A DNA stretch of 17,612 nucleotides from positions 1 through 17,612 of the forward strand of contig CAKTXA010000039.1 in the NCBI GenBank assembly GCA_934631005.1. The letters run 5' to 3'. The notes under the pieces are model-generated. The model searched no databases. It was given only the letters and a program-made list of their open reading frames with translations, and was not told the DNA's origin. Shown piece by piece: positions 1 to 7,569 of the stretch. The first letter of the stretch is position 1. The number at the start of each line of letters is the position of its first letter. The stretch is from an uncultured Oscillospiraceae bacterium. Its GTDB lineage: Bacteria; Bacillota; Clostridia; Oscillospirales; Oscillospiraceae. The position numbers and the translations under genes were made by a program.

Positions 1-720
1 GATACGGACGTGTACGTGTTCTACATCGACGTGCGCACCCCCGGCAAGAACTTTGACGAGTTCTACCGCCGCGCGGTCGAGGAATACGGCGTGCACTACA
101 TCAAGGGCATGGTCGGCAAGGTCGTGCCGGAAAACGGCAAGCTGAAGGTGCAGGCGTCCGACCTCATCGGAAACCGCCAGCTGCACATCGACGCCGACAT
201 GGTCGTGCTGGCCGCGGCCATCGAGCCGGACGAGTCGGCAAGACCGCTGGCCACGATGCTCACCGCGTCCATGGACACGAACGACTTCTTTACCGAAGCG
301 CACCCGAAGCTGCGCCCGGTGGAAAGCCCCACGGCGGGCATCTTCCTGTCCGGCGCGTGCCAGGGGCCGAAGGACATCCCCGAAACGGTGGCGCAGGCGG
401 GTGCGGCGGCGTCCAAGGTCATCGGCCTTCTCGCCAAGGACCACCTGACGTGCAACCCGTGCGTTGCGCAGCCGGACGAGATGATGTGCAACGGCTGCTC
501 CAGCTGTGAAAAGGTGTGCCCCTACGGCGCGATCACGTACATCGACAAGGAATTCAGAGGCCCCAACCGCACAACACTGCTCCGCCGCGTGGCGCAGGTC
601 AACCCGGCTGTGTGCCAGGGCTGCGGCGCGTGCACCGTGGCGTGCATGTCCGGCGCGATGGACCTCAAGGGCTTCTCCAATAAGCAGATCATGGCGGAGG
701 TGGATGCGATATGCAGGTAA
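1..720 (+). CDS. hdrA: HdrA-like flavin/Fe-S oxidoreductase subunit (5' partial)
   Basis: This is the C-terminal part of an HdrA-family protein; the frame is open to base 1, so the N-terminus lies outside the window. In the family, HdrA carries the FAD thought to perform electron bifurcation and passes electrons through [4Fe-4S] clusters. The visible part has the end of the FAD/NAD-type fold (a GACQGPKDIPETVAQAG segment near bases 352-399) followed by two ferredoxin cluster motifs: CNGCSSCEKVCP at about 487-522 and CQGCGACTVAC at about 613-645. An extra CNPC pair lies just upstream, at about 451-462. The gene overlaps the following MvhD-like gene by 10 bp, so the two are translationally linked. 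Family HdrA proteins are usually around 650 aa, so well over half is missing. The identity is secure at family level; the bifurcating role is inferred. Confidence 0.88.
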   Translation, partial: DTDVYVFYIDVRTPGKNFDEFYRRAVEEYGVHYIKGMVGKVVPENGKLKVQASDLIGNRQLHIDADMVVLAAAIEPDESARPLATMLTASMDTNDFFTEAHPKLRPVESPTAGIFLSGACQGPKDIPETVAQAGAAASKVIGLLAKDHLTCNPCVAQPDEMMCNGCSSCEKVCPYGAITYIDKEFRGPNRTTLLRRVAQVNPAVCQGCGACTVACMSGAMDLKGFSNKQIMAEVDAICR

Positions 721-1148
721 ATGAAAGCTGGAAACCCACCATCGTTGCATTTTGCTGCAACTGGTGCTCGTATGCGGGCGCGGATCTGTCGGGCACGAAC
801 CGGCTGAACTATCCGGCCAACGTCAAGATCATCCGCATCCCGTGCTCCTGCCGCCTGAACCCGATGTTCATCCTGCGCGCGTTCCAGCGCGGCGCGGACG
901 GCGTGATCCTGTGCGGCTGCCACCCCGGCGACTGCCACTACACCACCGGCAACTACTATGCCCGCCGCCGCATGACGCTGCTGTTCTCGATGCTCGACTT
1001 CCTCGGCATCGAAAAGGAGCGCACGCGCGTGGAGTGGGTGTCCGCCGCAGAGGGCGCAAAGTTCGCCGCCACGATGAACGACTTTGTGGCGACGATCACC
1101 AAACTCGGCGAAAACCGCAGATTGGAGGACCTGAGATGCAAGGAGTAA
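711..1148 (+). CDS. flxD: MvhD/FlxD-like hydrogenase iron-sulfur subunit
   Basis: The 145-aa product matches the MvhD/FlpD/FlxD family, a small [2Fe-2S] protein that links an electron-input module (hydrogenase, formate dehydrogenase or NADH module) to HdrA. Family landmarks are visible: the N-terminal FCCNWCSYAGADLSG segment (C15, C16, C19), the RIPCSCR segment (C45, C47) and GADGVILCGCHPGDCHY (C68, C70, C75). The usual CSG(R/K) motif is CSCR here, which adds a cysteine. The start at 711 lies inside the end of hdrA and has a GGAGG at 696-700. The 3' end overlaps the next gene by 13 bp. No hydrogenase subunit is adjacent. A FAD/NAD(P)H module lies downstream instead, so FlxD is the better name than MvhD. 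Confidence 0.9.
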   Translation: MQVNESWKPTIVAFCCNWCSYAGADLSGTNRLNYPANVKIIRIPCSCRLNPMFILRAFQRGADGVILCGCHPGDCHYTTGNYYARRRMTLLFSMLDFLGIEKERTRVEWVSAAEGAKFAATMNDFVATITKLGENRRLEDLRCKE

Positions 1149-2110
1149 AGGAAAAAGCACTGGAGCTGCTCCAAAACGGCACGGTCGACCGTGTGCTCGG
1201 CTGGAAGGCCGGTGAGTTCTTCTACGACCTGACCCCGGCGGTGTTCACCACGCCCGAGGAGATCGAACAGGACTTCGTGTGGAGCGCGTTCTCGGCCGCC
1301 AATCTCTCCAAATACCTCATCGCGGAATCGCGGAAGGACGGCAAGGTCGCGGCATTTTTGAAGCCGTGCGACAGCTACTCCTTCGTGCAGCTGCTGAAGG
1401 AGCACCGCATTTGGCGTGACCATGTCTACGTGGTCGGCGTGCAGTGCGACGGGATGTGCGACATTGAAAAGCTCCGCGCCGCGGGCTGTAAGGGCGTCAC
1501 GGCGGTCACGGAGGACGGTGATACGCTCCGCGTGACAACGCTCACGGGCGAAAAGACTGTGAACAGGCAGGACGCGCTGCTCGGCCGCTGCACGGTGTGC
1601 AAGTCCAAAAAGATCGTGGAATTCGACGAGCTGGTCGGCGAGCAGGGCGAGGAGCTGGACTCCGCCCGCTTTGACGAGGTGGAAAAGCTCGAGGCCATGA
1701 CGCCGGAGGAGCGCTACGCGTTCTGGCGCGGCGAGCTCTCGCGCTGCATCCGCTGCAACGCCTGCCGCAATGTCTGCCCCGCGTGCTCGTGCGAAAAGTG
1801 CGTATTCGATAACCACGACCTCGGCACCGACAACAAGGCCGCGGCGGACAGCTTTGAGGAGAATTTCTTCCACATCATCCGCGCGTTCCATGTGGCCGCG
1901 CGCTGCACCGACTGCGGCGAGTGCTCGCGGGTCTGCCCGCAGCATATCCCGCTGCATCTGCTCAACCGCAAGTTCATTAAGGACATCAACGACCTGTACG
2001 GCGTTTATCAGGCGGGCGCGGATATGGACACGAAGCCCCCGCTGATGAACTTCACCAAGGACGACTGCGAGCCGTCCGTCGTATACGAACGGGGAGGTGC
2101 AAAGGCATGA
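1136..2110 (+). CDS. flxC: FlxC-like [4Fe-4S] dicluster subunit
   Basis: The product is a 324-aa Fe-S protein of the type found in Flx-Hdr and related modules. The N-terminal half resembles the F420-hydrogenase beta-subunit domain, with a KPCDSYSFVQLL motif near residues 76-87, C104/C108 and an RCTVCKSKK segment at 151-159. The C-terminal half carries two classical cluster motifs, CIRCNACRNVCP (204-215) and CTDCGECSRVCP (257-268), with further cysteines at 217, 219 and 222. The start was placed at 1136 rather than at longer in-frame options because a GGAGG at 1124-1128 sits 7 bases upstream and the family alignment begins there. It would carry electrons between the FAD/NAD(P)H module and the MvhD/HdrA side. 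It overlaps its upstream neighbour by 13 bp and its downstream neighbour by 4 bp. Confidence 0.85.
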   Translation: MQGVKEKALELLQNGTVDRVLGWKAGEFFYDLTPAVFTTPEEIEQDFVWSAFSAANLSKYLIAESRKDGKVAAFLKPCDSYSFVQLLKEHRIWRDHVYVVGVQCDGMCDIEKLRAAGCKGVTAVTEDGDTLRVTTLTGEKTVNRQDALLGRCTVCKSKKIVEFDELVGEQGEELDSARFDEVEKLEAMTPEERYAFWRGELSRCIRCNACRNVCPACSCEKCVFDNHDLGTDNKAAADSFEENFFHIIRAFHVAARCTDCGECSRVCPQHIPLHLLNRKFIKDINDLYGVYQAGADMDTKPPLMNFTKDDCEPSVVYERGGAKA

Positions 2111-3129
2111 AAAAACTCCCGATCGCAAAGCTGCCGCTGCTGTTCGCGGCGATCAGCGGGGAAAAGACCCTGTACATCCCGGCGCAGGACGCCTCCGGCG
2201 CCAGCAAATTCACCGTCTGGCAGGAGGGGCTGACGCTCTCGCCCGCGCTCAACACCGTGCGCAGCGCAAAGGATCTGTTCTTCCCGCAGGTGGAAAACCT
2301 GATGGGCTTCAAGGTCACGGGCAAGCAGATCGAGCTGCTGGAAAACCGCGACGTGACCGCGCCGTTCGTGCTGTTCGGCGTGCGCGCGTGCGACTGCCGC
2401 AGCTTTGACGTGCTCGACCGCGTGTTCCTCGCGGAGCCGGTGGATACCTACTATCAGACCCGGCGCGAAAACGCCACCGTCGTGACCCTCGCCTGCACCG
2501 AGCCGGAGGAGACGTGCTTCTGCGGTACGTTCTCGATCGACGCCGCCGACCCGGCGGGCGATGTGACGTGCTGGATGGACGAAGAAAATCTCTACTGGCG
2601 CGCCAACACCGAAAAGGGCGAAAGCCTGACGGCGGCGCTGGATCTTCTGGAGGACGGCGGCGACGAGGCCGTTGCCGCGCAGCAGGAAAAGACGCGCGAA
2701 GTGATGAAAAAGCTGCCGCTGCACGATCTGGATCTCTCCAAATTCGGCGCGGGCCAGACGAAGGCGCTCTTTGACCGGCCGGAGTGGAAGCAGCTCTCGG
2801 AGAGCTGCCTTGGCTGCGGCACGTGCACGTTCGTGTGCCCGACCTGCCAGTGCTACGACATTCAGGAGTTCGATAACGGCCGTACCGTCAGGCGCTTCCG
2901 CTGCTGGGACAGCTGCATGTACTCCGACTTTACGAAAATGTCCGCCGGTCAGCCGCGCCCGACGCAGCTCGAGCGCTTCCGCCAGCGCTTTATGCACAAG
3001 CTGGTCTATTACCCGGAAAATAACGAAGGTCTGTTCAGCTGCGTGGGCTGCGGGCGCTGCCTGCAGAAATGCCCCATCCATATGAACATCGCCAAAGTGA
3101 TCCGGACACTGGGGGAGGACGCAAAATGA
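2107..3129 (+). CDS. flxB: FlxB-like (sulfhydrogenase beta / AsrA-type) [4Fe-4S] subunit
   Basis: The 340-aa product belongs to the family of sulfhydrogenase beta subunits (HydB), anaerobic sulfite reductase subunit A and FlxB. Typical features are FGVRACDCRSFDVLD (about 90-104), CACTEPEET-type cysteines around 130-139 (C130, C137, C139), a first cluster motif CLGCGTCTFVCPTCQCYD (234-251), the WDSCMYSDFT signature (268-276), HKLVYYPENN (297-306), and a second cluster motif CVGCGRCLQKCP (312-323). These proteins are electron relays that partner with a FAD/NAD(P)H reductase, which is the next gene. The ATG overlaps the previous stop (ATGA) and is preceded by a GGGGAGG. The family call is firm. 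The physiological partner is inferred from gene order. Confidence 0.9.
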   Translation: MKKLPIAKLPLLFAAISGEKTLYIPAQDASGASKFTVWQEGLTLSPALNTVRSAKDLFFPQVENLMGFKVTGKQIELLENRDVTAPFVLFGVRACDCRSFDVLDRVFLAEPVDTYYQTRRENATVVTLACTEPEETCFCGTFSIDAADPAGDVTCWMDEENLYWRANTEKGESLTAALDLLEDGGDEAVAAQQEKTREVMKKLPLHDLDLSKFGAGQTKALFDRPEWKQLSESCLGCGTCTFVCPTCQCYDIQEFDNGRTVRRFRCWDSCMYSDFTKMSAGQPRPTQLERFRQRFMHKLVYYPENNEGLFSCVGCGRCLQKCPIHMNIAKVIRTLGEDAK

Positions 3130-3953
3130 GAAATGATCCCTTGATCCCCAACATCGGCGTCGTCACGAAAATTCGTGTGGATACGCCCGACGTCAAGACC
3201 TTCCGCGTGGTGGGACTGGACGGCAAAAAGCCGTTTGAGCACATCCCGGGGCAGTGTGCCATGCTCTCCATCCCCGGCGTGGGCGAGGCGCTGTTCTCCA
3301 TCACGTCGTCGCCGACGGAGGAGGCATTCGTGGAATTCTCCATCAAAAAGTGCGGCTGCGTGACGCAGTGGCTCCACCAGATGGAGGAGGGGCAGCAGAT
3401 CACGCTGCGCGGCCCGTACGGCAACGGCTTCCCCGTGGACACGGCGTTCGCGGGAAAGGACCTGCTGTTCATCGCGGGCGGCATCGGTCTTGCCCCGCTG
3501 CACTCCGTCATCAACTACTGCCGCCACTACCGCGACCGCTACGGCAAGATCGACATCGTCTACGGCTCGCGCTCCAAGGAGGATCTGGTCGACTTCCAGG
3601 AGATCCTGGACGTGTGGTGTAAGGAGGACGGCATCAACGTCCACCTGACCATCGACCGTGAGCAGCCGGACTGGGACGGGCACGTCGGCTTTGTGCCGAA
3701 CTACGTGAAGGAGCTGGGCTTTACCACCGACAAGACCGTTGTGATGTGCGGCCCTCCCATTATGATCAAGTTCACCCTTGCGGGGCTGATGGAGCTGGGC
3801 TTTGCCCGCACGCAGGTGTATACCACCATGGAGCTGAAGATGAAGTGCGCGCTTGGCAAGTGCGGGCGCTGCAACATCGGCAGCAAATACGTCTGCAAGG
3901 ACGGCCCGGTGTTCCGCTTTGACCAGCTCGACGAGCTGCCCAATGAATATTAA
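3126..3953 (+). CDS. flxA: FlxA-like FAD/NAD(P)H-binding reductase with C-terminal [2Fe-2S]
   Basis: The 275-aa product belongs to the ferredoxin-NADP reductase-like family that includes sulfhydrogenase gamma, AsrB and FlxA. It oxidises NADH or NADPH and feeds electrons into the Fe-S chain. An N-terminal FAD barrel contains FSITSSP (57-63). The nucleotide-binding domain has AGGIGLAPL (117-125) and VMCGPPIMI (206-214). A C-terminal cysteine set, C241, C246, C249 and C257, matches the [2Fe-2S] site of dihydroorotate dehydrogenase PyrK-type proteins. The start at 3126 is chosen because ATGA overlaps the previous stop and a GGGGGAGGA precedes it. Earlier in-frame ATG codons lie inside flxB. The NADH versus NADPH preference cannot be read from the sequence. 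Confidence 0.92.
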   Translation: MRNDPLIPNIGVVTKIRVDTPDVKTFRVVGLDGKKPFEHIPGQCAMLSIPGVGEALFSITSSPTEEAFVEFSIKKCGCVTQWLHQMEEGQQITLRGPYGNGFPVDTAFAGKDLLFIAGGIGLAPLHSVINYCRHYRDRYGKIDIVYGSRSKEDLVDFQEILDVWCKEDGINVHLTIDREQPDWDGHVGFVPNYVKELGFTTDKTVVMCGPPIMIKFTLAGLMELGFARTQVYTTMELKMKCALGKCGRCNIGSKYVCKDGPVFRFDQLDELPNEY

Positions 3954-3965
3954 GGAGAAACAGCG

Positions 3966-4640
3966 ATGGAAAATATGGTAAATGTTTTTCTGTTCGGCAA
4001 AAAATATGAGGTCCCGGCCAGCCTGACCATCATGGAGGCGATGGAGTACGCGGGCTATCAGCTGGTGCGCGGCTGCGGCTGCCGCAACGGCTTCTGCGGC
4101 GCGTGCGCCACGATCTACCGCATCGCGGGCGACCGGGAGCTGAAGGCGTGCCTGGCCTGCTCCACGCGGGTGGAAAACAATATGTACGTGGCCACGCTGC
4201 CGTTCTTCCCGCTGGTAAAAGAGGTCTACGACATCGAAAAGATCCGCCCGGATGAGCGCATTATGATGCAGCTCTACCCCGAGATCTACTCCTGCGTGGG
4301 CTGCAACGCGTGCACCAAGGCGTGCACGCAGGGCCTGAACGTCATGCAGTACATCGCCTACGCCCAGCGCGGCGAGTATGAAAAGTGCGCGGAGGAGTCG
4401 TTTGACTGCGTGATGTGCGGCGTGTGCTCCTCGCGCTGCCCGGCCGGCATCTCGCATCCGCAGGTCGCGATGCTCGCCCGCCGTCTCAACGGCAAGTACC
4501 TCGCGCCGCACTGCGATCACCTGACCGAGCGCGTGCAGGAGATTCGCGACGGCAAGTTCGAAAAGCTCATCGAGGATCTGATGGGCAAGCCCCTTGCCGA
4601 GATCAAGGAGCTCTACAACCACCGCGAGATCGAAAAGTAA
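3966..4640 (+). CDS. Fumarate-reductase-type Fe-S subunit: [2Fe-2S] plus two [4Fe-4S] motifs
   Basis: This 224-aa protein would deliver electrons to the flavoprotein encoded next. The N-terminal domain (1-75) is a plant/SdhB-type [2Fe-2S] ferredoxin with cysteines at 37, 39, 44, 47, 62 and 65 (CGCRNGFCGAC ... CLAC). The second domain has two full CxxCxxCxxxC motifs: 110/113/116/120 and 148/151/154/158. In SdhB/FrdB the second motif usually makes a [3Fe-4S] cluster and a quinone site; here the spacing is like HdrC, suggesting two [4Fe-4S] clusters. There are no CCG domains, unlike the thiol:fumarate reductase subunit TfrB, and no membrane segment or heme gene follows. A strong AAGGAG precedes the start 12 bp after flxA. 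The protein is best described as a soluble electron-transfer subunit. Confidence 0.85.
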   Translation: MENMVNVFLFGKKYEVPASLTIMEAMEYAGYQLVRGCGCRNGFCGACATIYRIAGDRELKACLACSTRVENNMYVATLPFFPLVKEVYDIEKIRPDERIMMQLYPEIYSCVGCNACTKACTQGLNVMQYIAYAQRGEYEKCAEESFDCVMCGVCSSRCPAGISHPQVAMLARRLNGKYLAPHCDHLTERVQEIRDGKFEKLIEDLMGKPLAEIKELYNHREIEK

Positions 4641-4652
4641 GGAGGGAACGTC

Positions 4653-6269
4653 ATGTATACTGATCCGAAAATGCTCGAATCCATCCGCAAGGTCGAAGCG
4701 GCCCGCGCGGAAAACATCAAGCTCGACCCCCGCAGAATGACGGCGGAGGAAAAGGACGTTCTGCTCAAGACCTATCACCCCGACTATCGCGAAAACCAGT
4801 TCACGGTGCTGGACTTTGGGCCCAACAAGGGCGAAAAGGTCCCCACGGAGCTGGCGGCGCTGCTCGAGGGCACGTCCCGCATCCTGAATAAGAAGATCGA
4901 CCTGTCCTGCCCGGACTATGACACGGACGTGCTCATCATCGGCGCGGGCGGCGCGGGTTGCTCGGCCGCGATCGAGGCCGACAAGGCGGGCGTCAAGACC
5001 CTGATCGTGACGAAGCTCCGCATGGGCGACGCGAACACGATGATGGCCGAGGGCGGCATCCAGGCGGCGGACAAGCCGAACGATTCGCCCGCGCAGCACT
5101 TCCTCGACGCCTACGGCGGCGGCCATTTTGCCGCGCAGAAGGATCTGCTCTACAAGCTCGTCACCGAGGCCCCCGAGGCCATCGAGTGGCTCTCCGAGCT
5201 GGGCGTGGAGTTTGACAAGGCGCCCGACGGCACCATGATCACCACCCACGGCGGCGGCACATCGCGCAAGCGGATGCACGCGGCCAAGGACTACTCCGGC
5301 GCCGAGATCATGCGCACCCTGCGCGACGAGGTGCTCAACCGCCAGATCCCAGTGGTGGATTTCACCTCCGCCATCGAGCTGGTCAAGGACGAGAACGGCC
5401 GCTGTGCGGGTGCGATCCTGATGAACATGGAGACGAAGGAGCTGTATGTCGCGCGCGCCAAAACGGTCATTCTGGCCACCGGCGGCGCGGGGCGGCTGCA
5501 CTATCAGGGCTTCCCGACCTCGAACCATTACGGTGCGACGGCGGACGGCCTGATCCTCGGCTACCGCGCGGGCGCAAGGCTCCTGTACGCCGATACGCTG
5601 CAGTACCATCCCACCGGCGCGGCCTTCCCGGCGCAGATCTACGGCGCGCTGGTCACGGAAAAGGTGCGCTCCGTCGGTGCGATGCTCGTCAATGCCGACG
5701 GCGAGGTGTTTATGAACCCGTTGGAGACGCGCGACGTGGCAGCGGCCTCCATCATCCGCGAGTGCTCCGCCCGCGGCAAGGGCATCCAGACGCCGCTTGG
5801 CGACGCGGTGTGGCTCGACACGCCGATGATCGAGCTGAAAAACGGCGCGGGCACCATCGAAAAGCGCATCCCCGCCATGATGCGTATGTTCGGCAAGCAC
5901 GGCATCGACATCCGCACCGAGCCGATCCTCGTCTATCCCACGCTCCACTACCAGAACGGCGGCCTGCACATCACCTCCGACGGGCAGACGGATGTGGAGA
6001 ACCTGTTCGCGGCCGGTGAGGTCGTGGGCGGCATCCACGGCCGCAACCGCCTGATGGGCAACAGCCTGCTCGACGTCATCGTCTTTGGCCGCAACGCGGG
6101 CGTGCACGCGTCCGAAAAGGCAAAGGGCGTCACGGTCGGCAAGCTGACGCTCAGCCATCTGGAGGCGTTCGAGGCCGAGCGCGCCCAGTGCGGCAAGGCG
6201 GCGGAGAAGCTGTCGCCGCAGCTGCTGCCGGATTACGCCCGGCGCGAAGAGCCGACTCTGGCGAAATAA
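4653..6269 (+). CDS. Fumarate reductase/succinate dehydrogenase-type flavoprotein
   Basis: The 538-aa flavoprotein belongs to the FrdA/SdhA/L-aspartate oxidase superfamily and most likely reduces fumarate to succinate in the cytoplasm. It has an extra N-terminal segment of about 90 residues before the FAD Rossmann motif GAGGAG (97-102). Catalytic landmarks of fumarate reductases are all present: QYHPTG (317-322), ETRD (358-361, R360), LHYQNGG (431-437, H432), and HGRNRLMGNSLLDVIVFGR (462-480, with R466). The position that carries covalent FAD in membrane FrdA/SdhA (a His in the RSHT segment) is N128, in DANTMMAEGG, so FAD should be bound non-covalently. A GGAGG precedes the ATG and the gap from the upstream subunit is 12 bp. 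L-aspartate oxidase or another enoate reductase is possible, but no nadA/nadC is present. Confidence 0.85.
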   Translation: MYTDPKMLESIRKVEAARAENIKLDPRRMTAEEKDVLLKTYHPDYRENQFTVLDFGPNKGEKVPTELAALLEGTSRILNKKIDLSCPDYDTDVLIIGAGGAGCSAAIEADKAGVKTLIVTKLRMGDANTMMAEGGIQAADKPNDSPAQHFLDAYGGGHFAAQKDLLYKLVTEAPEAIEWLSELGVEFDKAPDGTMITTHGGGTSRKRMHAAKDYSGAEIMRTLRDEVLNRQIPVVDFTSAIELVKDENGRCAGAILMNMETKELYVARAKTVILATGGAGRLHYQGFPTSNHYGATADGLILGYRAGARLLYADTLQYHPTGAAFPAQIYGALVTEKVRSVGAMLVNADGEVFMNPLETRDVAAASIIRECSARGKGIQTPLGDAVWLDTPMIELKNGAGTIEKRIPAMMRMFGKHGIDIRTEPILVYPTLHYQNGGLHITSDGQTDVENLFAAGEVVGGIHGRNRLMGNSLLDVIVFGRNAGVHASEKAKGVTVGKLTLSHLEAFEAERAQCGKAAEKLSPQLLPDYARREEPTLAK

Positions 6270-6311
6270 CACAGAAAACCAAATAACAGGAGAGTTAAGA
6301 GGAACTACGTC

Positions 6312-7523
6312 ATGTCATTTTCAATGAACGCCGCCAACTTCCTGATGCTGTCGGTCTTTGCGATCGCGGCGGTGGGATATATTCTGGGGCGCATCACCAT
6401 CAAGGGGATCAGCCTCGGCACGGCCGGCGTATTTGTCATCGCACTTATCTACGGCGCATTTTTCGGTCTGCACTTCAACTCCAAGTTCGTGCTGGAGGAG
6501 GTCAACTATGCCTCGCAGGCGCTGAAGATCGTGGAAAATCTGGGGCTGGTGTTCTTTGTGACGTCGGTCGGCTTCATCGCCGGGCCGAACTTCTTCAAGA
6601 ACATGAAGCACAACTTCAAGTCCTATGTGCTGCTGGGCTTTGTCATCATCTTCTCCGGCGGCATCGCGGCCACGCTCTGCCTGCTCGTTGCCCGTGCGCT
6701 GGAGAGCGGCACGCCGGGCTATGACCCGCAGCAGCTCACGGCCATCATCACCGGCCTTCTGTCGGGTGCGCTGACGTCTACCCCGGCGTTCTCGGCCACC
6801 AAGGAGGCCGTCGCGGCCAGCTATCAGGACGCTGTCACGGTCGGCTACGGCATCGCGTACCTGTTTGGCGTCATCGGCGTGGTGCTGTTTGTACAGCTCA
6901 TGCCGCGCATCGTCCACGCCAATATGGAAGAGGAGGTGCGCAAGATCACCCACGTGGAGACCGGCGATGTGGAAAAATTCAAGGGCAAGCTCCTGGAGTT
7001 TGACGACTTCGGCTTTACGCCCTTCGCCCTCGCCGCGGTGCTGGGCATTCTCATCGGCTCCGTGAAGCTGTTCGGCTTCTTCTCGCTCACCACCACGGGC
7101 GGCACGCTGCTCATCTCGCTCGTGTTCGGGCACTTTGGCCATGTCGGACGCGCCGACCTGATGCCGAGCAAAAAGGTGCTCGAGACGTTCCGCGAGCTTG
7201 GCCTGATGGTGTTCCTGATCGGCGCGGGCGTGTCCGGCGGCATGAGCTTTGTGCGCTACTTTAAGCCGATCTACTTCGTCTACGGCATCGTGATGACGCT
7301 GCTGCCGATGATCCTTGGCTATCTTGTGGCGCGCTATGTGCTGAAGCTGAACCTGCTGAACATCCTCGGCTCCATCACGGGCGGCATGACGTCCACCCCG
7401 GCGCTCGGTACGCTCATCCATGTGGCGGGCACGAGCAACGTCGCCTCGGCCTACGCCGCGACGTACCCCATCGCCCTCATCGCGGTGGTACTGGTCACGC
7501 AGTTCCTAGTGACCGTATTCTAA
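6312..7523 (+). CDS. AspT/SucE-family dicarboxylate transporter
   Basis: The 403-aa product is a polytopic membrane protein of the AspT/YidE/YbjL duplication family, which includes the aspartate:alanine exchanger AspT and the succinate exporter SucE of corynebacteria. The two homologous halves each carry the family signature: GALTSTPAF at 152-160 and GGMTSTPAL at 357-365, each followed by a membrane segment. Usual family members of about 540-560 aa have TrkA-C/RCK domains between the halves. Here the linker (about 204-232) is short and charged, so those domains are absent. The gene begins 42 bp after the fumarate reductase flavoprotein with an AGAGG at about 10 bases, and is the last gene of the operon. 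Context suggests export of succinate, or exchange for fumarate, malate or aspartate. The substrate is inferred. Confidence 0.82.
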   Translation: MSFSMNAANFLMLSVFAIAAVGYILGRITIKGISLGTAGVFVIALIYGAFFGLHFNSKFVLEEVNYASQALKIVENLGLVFFVTSVGFIAGPNFFKNMKHNFKSYVLLGFVIIFSGGIAATLCLLVARALESGTPGYDPQQLTAIITGLLSGALTSTPAFSATKEAVAASYQDAVTVGYGIAYLFGVIGVVLFVQLMPRIVHANMEEEVRKITHVETGDVEKFKGKLLEFDDFGFTPFALAAVLGILIGSVKLFGFFSLTTTGGTLLISLVFGHFGHVGRADLMPSKKVLETFRELGLMVFLIGAGVSGGMSFVRYFKPIYFVYGIVMTLLPMILGYLVARYVLKLNLLNILGSITGGMTSTPALGTLIHVAGTSNVASAYAATYPIALIAVVLVTQFLVTVF

Positions 7524-7529
7524 ACGCAG

Positions 7530-7565
7530 AAAAACCGCCTGCCGGGCATCCGGCAGGCGGTTTTT
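7530..7565. terminator. Bidirectional rho-independent terminator between convergent genes
   Basis: A perfect 16-bp inverted repeat (arms 7530-7545 and 7550-7565) encloses a GCAT loop. It starts with AAAAA and ends with TTTTT, so it can end transcription on both strands. It lies between the transporter stop (7523) and the L,D-transpeptidase stop (7570). Confidence 0.95.
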
Positions 7566-7569
7566 GCGC

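Noticed and set aside
711..1148. Evidence for a [NiFe]-hydrogenase (MvhADG) complex
   Set aside because: The MvhD-like gene could suggest it, but no large or small hydrogenase subunit is present, and the FlxABC-like genes supply an NAD(P)H module instead.
3966..6269. Membrane-bound succinate dehydrogenase or quinol:fumarate reductase
   Set aside because: No membrane anchor or cytochrome b gene is present, the Fe-S subunit lacks the [3Fe-4S] spacing, and the flavoprotein lacks the covalent-FAD histidine.
3009..6272. Open frame of over 1000 codons on the minus strand opposite the Flx and fumarate reductase genes
   Set aside because: It is antisense to four genes with clear family motifs, has Arg/Ala/His/Val-rich composition and no recognisable domain. 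It is an effect of GC-rich codon usage.
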